A stretch of 44,777 nt of DNA from Balneolaceae bacterium (GTDB taxonomy: Bacteria > Bacteroidota > Rhodothermia > Balneolales > Balneolaceae): assembly GCA_007134085.1 (NCBI GenBank), contig SLLL01000078.1:1-44777 (forward strand). Reading direction: 5' to 3'. The translations under genes and the position numbers were made by a program. Position 1 is the first letter of the stretch; each line of letters starts with the position of its first letter. The notes under the pieces were generated by a model, which was not told where the DNA came from, did not search any database, and was given only the letters and a program-made list of their open reading frames with translations. Positions 35,427 to 44,287 of the stretch are shown here, one piece after another.

Positions 35427-36044
35427 CTATAAAACCGGCAGAAGATAATTCCACAGGTTTTCTGCCAATATTTTATGGCCTTCTTCAGTTGGGTGAATGC
35501 CATCAGGAAGATTTAGCTCGGGCTCACCGGCAACTCCATCAAGTATAAAGGGCATAAAAACTACATCATACTGTTCGTAAAGCTCGGCGAAGATTTGCCT
35601 GAAACGCTCGGTATAGTCACTACCCATATTCGGCGGGGCCTCCATTCCGGTAAGAACAATAGTGGCATCAGGATATTTTTCTGCCACTATATCCATAATA
35701 CCTGCAAGATTTTCCTTTGTATTTTCCGGATTTAAACCTCTAAGGCCATCATTTCCTCCAAGCCCCAACACAAACAGGTCGATATGTTGCTGTAAAATCC
35801 AATCAACCCGCCGTAACCCACCGGCTGATGTCTCACCGCTAAGCCCTGCATTCACAACTCTGTAGTTAAGGCCTTCTTCATCAATTTTTCTCTGTATCAC
35901 TGCCGGGAAAGCATCTTCTTCATCAATACCATAACCGGCAGTTATGCTGTCTCCAAAAAACAGGATGGTTTTTGCATCCTGCGCAGCTGTTGTAGTGGCA
36001 AAAAACAGTGCGAGTAAAAAAGTTGTAACTTTAAGGATATCCAT
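35427..36044 (-). CDS. tesA: SGNH arylesterase/lysophospholipase (TesA-like)
   Basis: This 205-residue secreted protein has the four SGNH blocks: KTILFFGDSITAGYG (Ser), NAGLSGETSAGGLRR (Gly), VLGLGGNDGLRG (Asn) and NLPDGIHPTEEGHKILAENLW (Asp/His). The signal peptide MDILKVTTFLLALFFATTTAA fits the periplasmic TesA/arylesterase family, which cleaves acyl esters and thioesters. It is divergent from a YbbA/YbbP-type ABC gene pair, the same arrangement as E. coli tesA|ybbA-ybbP. This conserved context strengthens the call. Confidence 0.92.
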   Translation of the reverse strand: MDILKVTTFLLALFFATTTAAQDAKTILFFGDSITAGYGIDEEDAFPAVIQRKIDEEGLNYRVVNAGLSGETSAGGLRRVDWILQQHIDLFVLGLGGNDGLRGLNPENTKENLAGIMDIVAEKYPDATIVLTGMEAPPNMGSDYTERFRQIFAELYEQYDVVFMPFILDGVAGEPELNLPDGIHPTEEGHKILAENLWNYLLPVL

Positions 36045-36132
36045 TCGTTTTATTCCAAATTAAATTCTTTCTCAGGAATGGTTTACAGCCAATCCGTTGT
36101 TTCGTTATATCGATTATAAATTAATTATTACG

Positions 36133-36864
36133 ATGAATCAGAGTGCTATTTTAGAAGTTCAGAACCTCACGAAAACGTTTACTAACGCCGGACATTCGTT
36201 AACGGTTTTGCACGGGGTTTCGTTTTCAATTGAAAAGGGAATAACCTGTGCTATTGTTGGCCCTTCGGGCAGTGGCAAAACTACTCTGCTTGGCCTGTGC
36301 GCCGGGCTTGACAAACCAACTTCCGGCTCAGTTTCTCTGAATAATCAAAAAATATCCGACTACAGCGAAGCTAATCTATCCAAGATAAGAAACGAGCAGA
36401 TTGGATTTGTGTTCCAGTCTTTTCAACTTATTCCCACACTCACTGCTCTCGAAAATGTTATGGTTCCAATTGAACTGCGCGGTGTGCCTTATCATAAGGT
36501 AGAAAAAAGTGCTCTGGAATTACTTGAAAGCGTTGGCCTGAAAAACCGTGCAGGCCACTACCCTACTCAGTTATCGGGTGGAGAGCAGCAGCGGGTAGGT
36601 ATTGCAAGGGCATTCATCCATCAACCGGAAATTCTGTTTGCTGATGAACCTACCGGAAACCTTGATGGTGAGACAGGTGCTCAGGTGGAAGAGATTCTAT
36701 TTAACCTGAACAAAGAGAAAGGAACCACACTGATTATTGTAACTCATGATATCGAGCTTGCCTCCAAATGCGACAGAATCATAGAGCTGAAAAACGGACA
36801 CATCCATAAGGATACATACACCACAGCAACAGAACCGGAAGCTATTCAAATGGATGCACTCTGA
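36133..36864 (+). CDS. ybbA: ABC transporter ATP-binding protein, YbbA/LolD-like
   Basis: The start at M13 (36133, MNQSAILEVQNLTKTF) is preferred over the track's 36097. All nucleotide-binding motifs are present: Walker A GPSGSGKTT, Q-loop FVFQSFQLIPTLTALENV, signature LSGGEQQR, Walker B ILFADEPTGNLD and H-loop IIVTHDIEL. The IGFVFQSFQLIP and DEPTGNLD wording is that of the MacB/LolD/YbbA group, which drives extraction of lipids or lipoproteins or tripartite efflux. It overlaps the permease by 1 nt (TGATG). Neighbour tesA is as in E. coli. Confidence 0.94.
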   Translation: MNQSAILEVQNLTKTFTNAGHSLTVLHGVSFSIEKGITCAIVGPSGSGKTTLLGLCAGLDKPTSGSVSLNNQKISDYSEANLSKIRNEQIGFVFQSFQLIPTLTALENVMVPIELRGVPYHKVEKSALELLESVGLKNRAGHYPTQLSGGEQQRVGIARAFIHQPEILFADEPTGNLDGETGAQVEEILFNLNKEKGTTLIIVTHDIELASKCDRIIELKNGHIHKDTYTTATEPEAIQMDAL

Positions 36865-39416
36865 TGAATTTTTTCCGGGAACTCTTTTCACCTTATAGCT
36901 GGAAGCTTGCATACAGGGATTCAAAATCTCAGTGGAGAAGCCTTATCATCTACACATCGTCCGTAGTAGCCGGTGTCGCAGCTTTGGTAGCGATTCTCTC
37001 CTTTCGAAATGATGTATTACTTACAGTTGATGGCCAATCACGTGAGCTGTTAGGTGCCGATCTGGAATTGCGGTCAACACAGCCGTTTCATGAAGATGTC
37101 ATTGCTTTTATCGACTCTACAGGCGGAAGTGATGCCACAGCCTGGGAGTTTAATTCCATGGTGCTTTTTAATGAAGCCGGTGCTACAAGGCTTTCTCAGA
37201 TACGGGCTATAGATGGCCCATTCCCGCTCTATGGTGAACTATCAACAGAACCTGCTGAAGCTGCTTTAAATTACCAGAAAAATAATAGTGCACTTGTGGA
37301 GCAGTCTGCCATGAGCCAGTTTAACATCTCTGTGGGCGATACCATCCGGGTTGGCAACAGAAACCTTGCGGTTGAAGGAGCTCTTTTAAGTGTACCCGGA
37401 GAAGCTGCCGCGTTTTCGCTTGTGGGGCCGAGAGTGTATCTCCCAAAAAGTGCTATAGAAGGAACCGGGCTGCTGGACAGGGGCAGCCGTGTGGAATACA
37501 AGCACTATTTCCAGTTTGATGATGCTGAGAGCCTCATAGCCTTTACTGAAGCTTTCAGGCCTTTGGGACGTGAGCATCAGGTACGTACGGAAACCGTAGA
37601 GAGCCGAATTGCAACATTCGAAGTTATTGTTAATAATCTTACACGGTTTTTAGGATTGATCGCCTTCATCGCTCTCCTACTTGGCGGGCTTGGTGTTGGC
37701 AGTGCGATTTATGTTTACATCAAACGAAAAACAGCAACCGTTGCCACATTACGGTGCCTGGGCATGACGAAGGAGAAGATACTTGCTGTTTTTGCAATTC
37801 AGGTTGCAGTGCTTGGTTTTATGGGGGCACTTTCCGGTACCGGTATTGGCCTCATTTTGCAGTTTTATATCCCCACACTATTTGCTGATTTGCTTCCTTT
37901 TCAGATAATTCAAGCCCTCTCGTTTGAGGCCATTTCTCTTGGGCTATTTACGGGTGTTCTGATTAGTGTGATATTTTCCCTGCTGCCACTCGCATCAGTC
38001 TCTGCCATTTCGCCGCTATTAACACTGCGAAGTACAGATTTTTCTCCGATAGGCTCTCTCCCAAAAAAAGTGAAATTCATCACACTCTCCATATCACTGG
38101 CAGTATTGATATTTATTGTTGGCCTTTTGACAGAGAGTTATATCGCTTCTCTGGTATTTACGCTAAGCCTGCTTCTTTTTGTGTTGCTTCTCTGGGGCGT
38201 GGCTGCATTTCTTATTGCCGCGGTAAAATCCCTTCGGCTCAAGTCGTTTTCTTACACTGTTCGGCAGGGCATGGCAAATCTATTCAGGCCAAATAATCAG
38301 ACATCCATGCTGATGACAACCCTTGGTATGGGCATGCTTTTGATTGGGACACTCTATCTTTCGCAGGATATGCTTCTTCAGCGGATAAACCTGGAAACCG
38401 GTGATGACACCCCTGATTTGGTTTTCTACGACATACAAATGGACCAAAATGACAGGCTAAATGAAATAATTACCGAAGAAGGTGCCAAAGTGATTCAAAA
38501 TGTACCAATAGTTTCTATGCGCCTCTCTTCCCGGAAAGGGCAATCTGTACAGGAGATGCGGCGGGATACAACCGTATCCATAAGCAACTGGGTGCTTTCG
38601 CGGGAGTACAGGGTTACCTATCGAGAAGAGCTGAATGAAGCAGAAACGATACTAAGAGGTGAATGGATTGGCCAGGCAGAAGGCCTGAGTTCTGTAATAC
38701 CGATATCCATTTCAACTCAAATTGAGGATGAACTCCAACTTCAGATTGGAGATACCCTCGGCTTTAATGTGCAGGGTGTGCCTATTACAACTACTGTTGC
38801 GAGTGTGCGTGAAGTGGATTTTCAGCGGCCTGAACCAAACTTTTTCGTGGTATTTCCTGCAGGTGTTCTTGAACAGGCACCACAGTTTTTTGCATCAACA
38901 GTAAAAACTAACGACGATGCACAATCAGCAAGGCTGCAAAGCGCCGTTGTGAATGAACTGCCTAACGTATCTGCAATAGATATATCTGTTGCGCTGGCAA
39001 GCGTTCGGGAGTTTCTCGATAAGGTTTCGATGGCTGTACAATTTATGGCACTCTTCAGCATCTTTACCGGCTTTATAGTCCTTGCAAGTTCCATAGCAAT
39101 CAGCCGGCGGCAGCGTACAAAAGAATCTGTACTGTTGCGCACGTTGGGAGCAAATAACAGCCAGGTTGGTTCCATTCAAACCATTGAGTATGCACTGCTT
39201 GGGCTGCTGTCTAGCCTTACGGGTTTGTTGCTTGCTATAGCAGCAAGCTGGGGGCTTGCTTACTTCTACTTTGATCTTGCCTTTATACCGAACTTCATCA
39301 CGCTAACGGCCATCACTCTTTTCATCATGCTCCTTGCAATACTGATTGGCTGGAGCGGGAGCAGGCACATTTTCAAGCATTCACCACTCGAAATATTGAG
39401 GCTGCAAACAAACTGA
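36864..39416 (+). CDS. ybbP: ABC transporter permease, FtsX/YbbP family
   Basis: This 850-residue membrane protein has the YbbP layout. An N-terminal helix (SLIIYTSSVVAGVAALVAIL) precedes a large periplasmic region (~50-250). Then come FtsX-like helix groups (FLGLIAFIALLLGGLGVGSAIYVYIKRKTATVATLRCLGMTKEKILAVFAIQVAVLGF), a duplicated central part and a C-terminal FtsX block (FMALFSIFTGFIVLASSIAISRRQRTKESVLLRTLGANNSQVGSIQTIEYALLGLLSS). YbbP-type exporters have about ten helices. The substrate is unknown. It is coupled to the ATPase gene by a 1-nt overlap and followed by a 56-residue ORF. Confidence 0.92.
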   Translation: MNFFRELFSPYSWKLAYRDSKSQWRSLIIYTSSVVAGVAALVAILSFRNDVLLTVDGQSRELLGADLELRSTQPFHEDVIAFIDSTGGSDATAWEFNSMVLFNEAGATRLSQIRAIDGPFPLYGELSTEPAEAALNYQKNNSALVEQSAMSQFNISVGDTIRVGNRNLAVEGALLSVPGEAAAFSLVGPRVYLPKSAIEGTGLLDRGSRVEYKHYFQFDDAESLIAFTEAFRPLGREHQVRTETVESRIATFEVIVNNLTRFLGLIAFIALLLGGLGVGSAIYVYIKRKTATVATLRCLGMTKEKILAVFAIQVAVLGFMGALSGTGIGLILQFYIPTLFADLLPFQIIQALSFEAISLGLFTGVLISVIFSLLPLASVSAISPLLTLRSTDFSPIGSLPKKVKFITLSISLAVLIFIVGLLTESYIASLVFTLSLLLFVLLLWGVAAFLIAAVKSLRLKSFSYTVRQGMANLFRPNNQTSMLMTTLGMGMLLIGTLYLSQDMLLQRINLETGDDTPDLVFYDIQMDQNDRLNEIITEEGAKVIQNVPIVSMRLSSRKGQSVQEMRRDTTVSISNWVLSREYRVTYREELNEAETILRGEWIGQAEGLSSVIPISISTQIEDELQLQIGDTLGFNVQGVPITTTVASVREVDFQRPEPNFFVVFPAGVLEQAPQFFASTVKTNDDAQSARLQSAVVNELPNVSAIDISVALASVREFLDKVSMAVQFMALFSIFTGFIVLASSIAISRRQRTKESVLLRTLGANNSQVGSIQTIEYALLGLLSSLTGLLLAIAASWGLAYFYFDLAFIPNFITLTAITLFIMLLAILIGWSGSRHIFKHSPLEILRLQTN

Positions 39417-39426
39417 AGCAACTGTG

Positions 39427-39597
39427 ATGACAAATCGAAAAGTCTGGATTGTATCCGGCGTAACACTGATTGCCTGCATAATTCTTACAGTTTTTCTCTA
39501 TATCCGAACCGGAAACTTATTCATCGCTATACTTATCGCACCTCCAATTATTTATTACGCCCTTAAATACAAAGGGAGAAAAGGGCTCTCAGATTGA
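39427..39597 (+). CDS. Small 56-residue membrane protein (not in ORF track)
   Basis: This ORF is too short for the track (56 codons plus TGA). It starts at ATG 39427, 10 nt after the YbbP stop, so it is probably translated from the same message. The sequence MTNRKVWIVSGVTLIACIIL then TVFLYIRTGNLFIAILIAPP is almost wholly hydrophobic. It suggests two short transmembrane segments (~7-26 and ~31-46) and a basic C-terminus (YALKYKGRKGLSD). No family is recognised. It might be an accessory subunit of the ABC exporter; spurious translation is possible. Confidence 0.6.
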   Translation: MTNRKVWIVSGVTLIACIILTVFLYIRTGNLFIAILIAPPIIYYALKYKGRKGLSD

Positions 39598-39715
39598 GGT
39601 TTTACGAAATTTGATAATTAAGACAACTTTATCTGTTTACGTTTTACCCTTTTTTGAGCAAATTGTAAGAAAGAGCATAAAGTGATGTTAACCATAAACT
39701 AAAAACAGGATTATT

Positions 39716-40585
39716 ATGAAGATTCTCGTCCCTATTGACTTTTCTGACCGCAGCAAGAAAGCACTTGAAGTAGCAGCTACATTTGCCAAACTGTTTAATG
39801 GTATGGTTACACCGTTTTATTCTCATCTACCTATTTCTGAGTTGGATGAGCCCTACGCATTAGGCATGGGAAGCAAAATGTACCAGAAATTTGATGAACT
39901 TGAAGACACATTGCTCAACCGTGTTAAGGAGATTTCGGAACAGCTTGTGCAGGCTGAAAATCTCACCAATCCTGTTGTTGTTTTGGGCAATGCCGCGCAA
40001 AGTATCATTGATGCATCAGATAACTACGATTATGTAATCATGAGCAGCCACGGGCGAACAGGATTTTCAAGGTTTCTGCTTGGTTCGGTTGCTGAAAAGG
40101 TGCTGCGCCTTTCGCACACACCTGTTATGATTGTTGAAAACGAATCAGATGTGGGAAATTTTGAAAATATTCTGGTTACAACTGACTTTTCCGATAATGC
40201 AGCAGAAGCATACCCTCATGCCATAAATATTGCGAAGCAAACAGGCGGAACAATTGATCTGGTACATATCCTTAGCTTTGATCAGTTTGATGAAAAAGAA
40301 AAAGATCTCTCTCTAAGGAAAATAAGGGAAGAGCGCCTCAAAATTCTGAAAAAAGAGTATTTCCATGAGATATCAGATCAGGTAAACCAGCAAGTAATCA
40401 TCTCTCAAAATACCCCGCATGAAGCTATTTTTAAGCATGTAACTGAGAACCCATACAATTTGGTAATTATGGCTACAGTGGGCAGAACCGGTATCAACTA
40501 CCTAATGATGGGCAGTACAACTGCAAATGTTGTAAGGCATGTAAAATCTGCCGTGCTTAGTGTAAATCCCAAAATGAGTGGTTAA
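39716..40585 (+). CDS. Tandem universal stress protein (UspA) family
   Basis: This 289-residue protein has two Usp domains (~1-143 and ~148-289). Each ends in an ATP-binding-type loop: MSSHGRTGFSRFLLGSVAEKVLRLSHTPVMIV and MATVGRTGINYLMMGSTTANVVRHVKSAVLSV. Each domain begins with the strand motif ILVPIDFSDRSKKALEVAATFA or ILVTTDFSDNAAEAYPHAINIA. Such proteins bind ATP and act in stress survival; no enzyme activity is assigned. The gene is monocistronic and is closed by a hairpin terminator at 40598-40627. Confidence 0.94.
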   Translation: MKILVPIDFSDRSKKALEVAATFAKLFNGMVTPFYSHLPISELDEPYALGMGSKMYQKFDELEDTLLNRVKEISEQLVQAENLTNPVVVLGNAAQSIIDASDNYDYVIMSSHGRTGFSRFLLGSVAEKVLRLSHTPVMIVENESDVGNFENILVTTDFSDNAAEAYPHAINIAKQTGGTIDLVHILSFDQFDEKEKDLSLRKIREERLKILKKEYFHEISDQVNQQVIISQNTPHEAIFKHVTENPYNLVIMATVGRTGINYLMMGSTTANVVRHVKSAVLSVNPKMSG

Positions 40586-40597
40586 ATTATATCAAAA

Positions 40598-40627
40598 AAA
40601 GAGCCTGATGTTCAAATCAGACTCTTT
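40598..40627. terminator. Bidirectional hairpin terminator
   Basis: AAAGAGCCTGAT-GTTCAA-ATCAGACTCTTT forms an 11/12 matched stem with one C-A mismatch and a 6-nt loop. It is preceded by an A-run and followed by AATTAATG. It lies between the convergent universal stress gene (plus) and the FadL-like gene (minus), so it probably ends both transcripts. Confidence 0.8.
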
Positions 40628-40652
40628 AATTAATGTTGGGGTATTATTATGT

Positions 40653-42194
40653 TTAAAAATTGAATCGGAGAGTACTGAGCAACTGCCATCTATCAACAGA
40701 ACGTGTTGCTTCTTCTGAGCGGAAAGTTATACCCGGAGGGTCATCGGGCAGTAAAGAATAATCATACGATGCGTAATCGTAAACCGCAGAAACCTCTTCC
40801 CAGTTTGCATATTGCGCTGCAAATTCGAGCCTCAGATTTGGGGTGATTGAAAAACCCGCTCCAAGTGCGTACACATCTCTGTCATTTGAAATATCCGCAT
40901 ACCTGCCGGGTAACCGGCTGTAGCCTGCTCTTAGTGTAAATTCCAGAGTAATATCATACGCAATTCCAGCTCTGAAGCTCCAAACTGACCTGAAATTATC
41001 TTCAATAAAATCGTTTTCAATAAGTTGATCCTCAAACAAACTACTTTCTCTGAAATCTATTCGGGTGGCTGAATAATCAACATATTCTGCAGAAACCGAA
41101 GCTGACAAGCCATTTATGTTCTGCATACCAAAACCTAAAGCTGTCCTTGCCGGATATTTCACTCTGTAAGAGAACTCACTATCTGTAAAATCAGAAAATT
41201 CAACACCGTTATTAAATGTAGTTCTTAAATCTGCATTGAAGGTTTCATCTACATCAATTGTTGTTGGGAAAGTGTAACTAACTCCTATATTAAACTGATC
41301 TGAAATTTTGTAGAGCAACCCTGCCCGTGCTCGAAAACCGGAAAACTGGCTTCTGAGCCCATCATCAAGAATCAGGTTATCAACATCGGTATCGCCAAAA
41401 CCATCACCGTTGCTATCAATTATAGTGCTGGAATAGTCGTTGAATTCATCAATTTCCTGGAATATCCGGTTGTAGTTGTATCTGCCCGATAGTAGCCCGA
41501 TACTAGCACCAATCAGAAAATTTTCCTGAAATTCTGTGGCAAAGAACATGGAATATTCGCCACTGTATCCGCGTTGTATAATTTCACCTTGTTGCCTTAG
41601 GCCAAGAAAGTCACCAAACCGATCAAACCCAACCCTGAAAATAGACTCATCCCAGTCCTCAAACTCATCACCGAAGTCTGTTGCGAACGTATTGAATGCG
41701 ATCTCCTGATATGGGGACCCGTCAAACTTAAACTTATCAGTTATGGTACTGTTCTCGTTGCGTGCGCGGAATCCAAGCGCCCGGTTGTAAACAGAGTGTT
41801 GAGCATAACCAGCACCAATCACAAAACTCCCCTGAACTGTTGGGAAGGAATACAAGAAACCAAAATTCGAAACTCCGTTCTGGCTGTTGTCAAGAGTACG
41901 GCTCTGGCCAAGATATATGGCGTCTTCCTCAACAGAACGGTATGAAAGGCCAAATTCACCAAAGCTTTTATTGTGAAGCGCCATACTTGCCGGATTATCC
42001 ATAAAGCTCCCAAACCCGGATTTAAAAGCAGTGCCTGGCATAATGATGGAAATAGGGTCATTTGCAGCTCCCTGCTCTCCGAATAGCGTAGCCTGATAAC
42101 TATATAAAAGTGCGTTATTAGGGTTTTGAGCAGTCAGGCTGTTAAAGCCCGTCAAAACAATTAACGTGAAAAGTAAGGGCATCTTTTTAAACAT
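40653..42194 (-). CDS. OmpP1/FadL/TodX-family outer-membrane transport protein
   Basis: This 513-residue protein has a signal peptide (MFKKMPLLFTLIVLTGFNSLTAQ). The N-terminal FadL-like stretch (SGFGSFMDNPASMALHNKSFGEFGLSYR) corresponds to the hatch region, and alternating barrel strands follow (AGLLYKISDQFNIGVSYTFPTTID, RTALGFGMQNINGLSASVSAEYVDYS, RAGIAYDITLEFTLRAGYSRLPG). It ends in the terminal aromatic strand STLRFNF. The family moves hydrophobic molecules such as fatty acids or aromatics across the outer membrane. The ligand is not identifiable. It is monocistronic and shares a terminator with the stress protein gene. Confidence 0.82.
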   Translation of the reverse strand: MFKKMPLLFTLIVLTGFNSLTAQNPNNALLYSYQATLFGEQGAANDPISIIMPGTAFKSGFGSFMDNPASMALHNKSFGEFGLSYRSVEEDAIYLGQSRTLDNSQNGVSNFGFLYSFPTVQGSFVIGAGYAQHSVYNRALGFRARNENSTITDKFKFDGSPYQEIAFNTFATDFGDEFEDWDESIFRVGFDRFGDFLGLRQQGEIIQRGYSGEYSMFFATEFQENFLIGASIGLLSGRYNYNRIFQEIDEFNDYSSTIIDSNGDGFGDTDVDNLILDDGLRSQFSGFRARAGLLYKISDQFNIGVSYTFPTTIDVDETFNADLRTTFNNGVEFSDFTDSEFSYRVKYPARTALGFGMQNINGLSASVSAEYVDYSATRIDFRESSLFEDQLIENDFIEDNFRSVWSFRAGIAYDITLEFTLRAGYSRLPGRYADISNDRDVYALGAGFSITPNLRLEFAAQYANWEEVSAVYDYASYDYSLLPDDPPGITFRSEEATRSVDRWQLLSTLRFNF

Positions 42195-42278
42195 AATTCT
42201 CCTATGGTAGATAAATATCTGTGATCATCTTTTGTTTGCAGAGAAAAAACGAAACGTACTTGAGTATGCAGCTATAAA

Positions 42279-43844
42279 TTAATTTCTGCTGCCCCTGTTA
42301 CTGCTTGAGCGTGAGCTTGAGGCCCGGCTGTTTGAACTACTGGATGAAGAACGTACTGTAGATCGATTATTTGATGAGCTAGAGCTTCTGTTAACAGTGG
42401 ATCTGTTTGTGCTTCTGTTGTTAGTTGATCTTACTGTAGATCGATTATTCACTGCACGGTTTACTGTACTTGAAGTAACGGCACTTGAAGCACCACGTAA
42501 TACCTCTCTTGCAATTGCACTTCGGCGAGATTGAGTATTGTTGTTTGCTCTGTTATTAACATTTACCGTTTGGGTTGTGGTAACTCGGTTTCTCACAGAT
42601 TGAACAGCCTGCTGCTGTCTTGTAGCAGGCCTTTGTACACTTACAGCATTTCTTTGCTGATTCTGAGACGAAGAAACAGAGCCTCTGTTCACAGTTGTTG
42701 AAGAATTTCTAACAGAAGAGCTTGTATTCCTGTTTGTTGTTGATCTGTTTACAGAAGAGTTCGTATTTCGGTTGTTTGTACTTCTGTTAACGGTGCTTCT
42801 ATTTGTATTTGTGGAACTGTTTCTGTTAACTGTACTACGGTTAGTATTTGATGAGTTGTTACGATTTACAGTACTTCTGTTATTGCTTGAGGAATTATTG
42901 CGGTTTACAGTACCTCTATTGGTATTGGATGAATTATTCCGGTTTACAGTACCACGGTTAGTACTTCCGGAATTGTTTCGGTTTACAGTACCTCTATTGG
43001 TACTGCCTGAGTTGTTTCGGTTTACGGTTCCACGGTTTGTGTTTCCTGAGTTACTTCTTGTTACCGCACCTCTGTTAGTTGTTCCGCTGTTGTTCCGGTT
43101 AACGATTCCTCTGTTTACCTGCTGGGTTCTCGCAGTGGAGCGGACATCTGTCCGGTTTCTGACATTCGCAGTTGTACGAGCATCTGCGCGTGTATTTCTG
43201 TTCAATGTTTGGGTGCCACGTGATGTAAGTGCTGTACTTCTTGGCCCATAGTTTACAGCTCTGGTTGAACGGCTTGTATGATAATAGACTGTTGCAAAGT
43301 GTGGCCTGTGGTAATAATTCCAGCCCCAATAACTTCCGTAATAGGGGAAATAACCCGGGTAAGCATAATATGAATAGAATCCAAAGTGGTATGGGCGATG
43401 CCAGCCACTATGAAATGCTAAACTAAATCTCCAGCTCGGGTATCTGTAGAACAGAAATGGGCTGTGATAAAAAGAATAAAAATGTGGATGATAAAAGCCA
43501 CCAAAGCCGAAGTGATGATGATGTACAACTGATCTTCTGAACTGAGGAGAATGAGTCAAAGTTGCACCATAGTTCAAATACCAGTCCCTTGTAGCATAGT
43601 CAACGAAATAGTACGCTTCGGCATCTTCCCAGCCGTCTTCATAGCCCAGAACGTAATCATCTTCATTCACAATTTGTGATGATCTTTCCTGCACAGAAGC
43701 CTGCGTTGAAGCTGCGCGATCTACAGGAAGCCTCTCAGATGGCAAAGGTGCCCGCTCAACAGTTTGGAGCTGTGTGTAGCAACCGGTAAAAAAAAGTGCT
43801 GCTACTGTTAAGATGATGGCGTGTAATGTTTTTGAAGATTTCAT
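42279..43844 (-). CDS. Repeat-rich lipoprotein with 13-residue Asn/Arg/Ser repeats
   Basis: This 521-residue predicted lipoprotein (signal AALFFTGC, lipid Cys22) has four parts. A short acidic N-terminal region with EDDYVLGYEDGWEDAEAYYF comes first. An aromatic/His-rich segment (~108-190: HHHHFGFGGFYHPHFYSFYHSPFLFYRYPSW) follows. Next is an Arg/Thr-rich stretch, then eight tandem copies of a 13-residue unit (consensus RGTVNRNNSGSTN, 42801-43112) and a long Ser/Asn/Arg tail. No enzymatic motif is present. It resembles surface or matrix low-complexity proteins, function unknown. The neighbour at 44288 has similar composition. Confidence 0.85.
   Translation of the reverse strand: MKSSKTLHAIILTVAALFFTGCYTQLQTVERAPLPSERLPVDRAASTQASVQERSSQIVNEDDYVLGYEDGWEDAEAYYFVDYATRDWYLNYGATLTHSPQFRRSVVHHHHFGFGGFYHPHFYSFYHSPFLFYRYPSWRFSLAFHSGWHRPYHFGFYSYYAYPGYFPYYGSYWGWNYYHRPHFATVYYHTSRSTRAVNYGPRSTALTSRGTQTLNRNTRADARTTANVRNRTDVRSTARTQQVNRGIVNRNNSGTTNRGAVTRSNSGNTNRGTVNRNNSGSTNRGTVNRNNSGSTNRGTVNRNNSSNTNRGTVNRNNSSSNNRSTVNRNNSSNTNRSTVNRNSSTNTNRSTVNRSTNNRNTNSSVNRSTTNRNTSSSVRNSSTTVNRGSVSSSQNQQRNAVSVQRPATRQQQAVQSVRNRVTTTQTVNVNNRANNNTQSRRSAIAREVLRGASSAVTSSTVNRAVNNRSTVRSTNNRSTNRSTVNRSSSSSNNRSTVRSSSSSSNSRASSSRSSSNRGSRN
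42801..43112 (-). repeat. Eight tandem 39-bp (13-codon) repeats within the lipoprotein gene
   Basis: Reading the minus strand, successive units are RGIVNRNNSGTTN, RGAVTRSNSGNTN, RGTVNRNNSGSTN twice, RGTVNRNNSSNTN, RGTVNRNNSSSNN, RSTVNRNNSSNTN and RSTVNRNSSTNTN. Units keep the protein motif but differ at many synonymous third positions. The array is therefore old and protein-selected rather than recently slipped, although copy number could still vary by strand slippage. Confidence 0.9.
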
Positions 43845-44287
43845 GACTTACTCCAGACTTTAAGTATTTACCTTATCCACTTATAAGATACGCTAAATGT
43901 TTCATAATCAATATCACATAACCATGTGATGCCATTAACATCGTAGCTGTTTAACAAACATTTCTAAAAATTTAACGTGACAATATTTTGTTTTGTTCCT
44001 CATAATAGCTCGTAATTTTGGCTACTGACTGGGCAACATTCACGGATTTTGGCATGTTTTCATTTACTACGTACAAACACGTACAATAGTTTCTGTTATT
44101 TGAACTGATTCCTCAGAAAAGTGTAGCCTGATTGGTATCAAGAAATGAATTATAGGATTAACCATCTGTGAACTAGCAGAATGACTCCAAAAGTGTAGTT
44201 ATAAAAACACCAGAAAATATTGTGAGATTTTCATTCCATAAACCCTAAATGTAACTTCACAGATTAATCCGCTTGATCCCGAATGGT
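43845..44287. other. 443-bp gene-free region with candidate operator dyad
   Basis: I see no convincing ORF in this gap. It is AT-rich and contains the perfect dyad ATCACAT-aacc-ATGTGAT (43913-43930), about 70 bp upstream of the lipoprotein start. A direct repeat ACGTACAA lies at 44069-44086 (10-bp period). Two AAAAGTGTAG words lie at ~44117 and ~44189. It most likely holds the promoter of the lipoprotein gene and the 3' trailer of the 44288 gene. Confidence 0.6.
43913..43930. promoter_or_regulatory. Perfect inverted repeat upstream of the lipoprotein gene
   Basis: ATCACAT-AACC-ATGTGAT is a 7-4-7 perfect dyad. The half-sites are oriented opposite to a CRP consensus (TGTGA-N6-TCACA), so it is not a CRP-type box. 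It could be an operator or an RNA hairpin in the leader of the lipoprotein mRNA. Confidence 0.4.

Noticed and set aside
42801-43112. Regular 39-bp repeats as a possible CRISPR array
   Set aside because: The units are contiguous coding repeats with no unique spacers and vary at third codon positions.
42772-43251. 159-residue plus-strand ORF rich in Leu, Val and Phe
   Set aside because: It is the antisense shadow of the 39-bp repeats in the lipoprotein gene, and its own repeats follow the same period.
43913-43930. CRP/FNR-type binding site
   Set aside because: The half-sites are in the reverse order (TCACA...TGTGA), so the consensus is not met.
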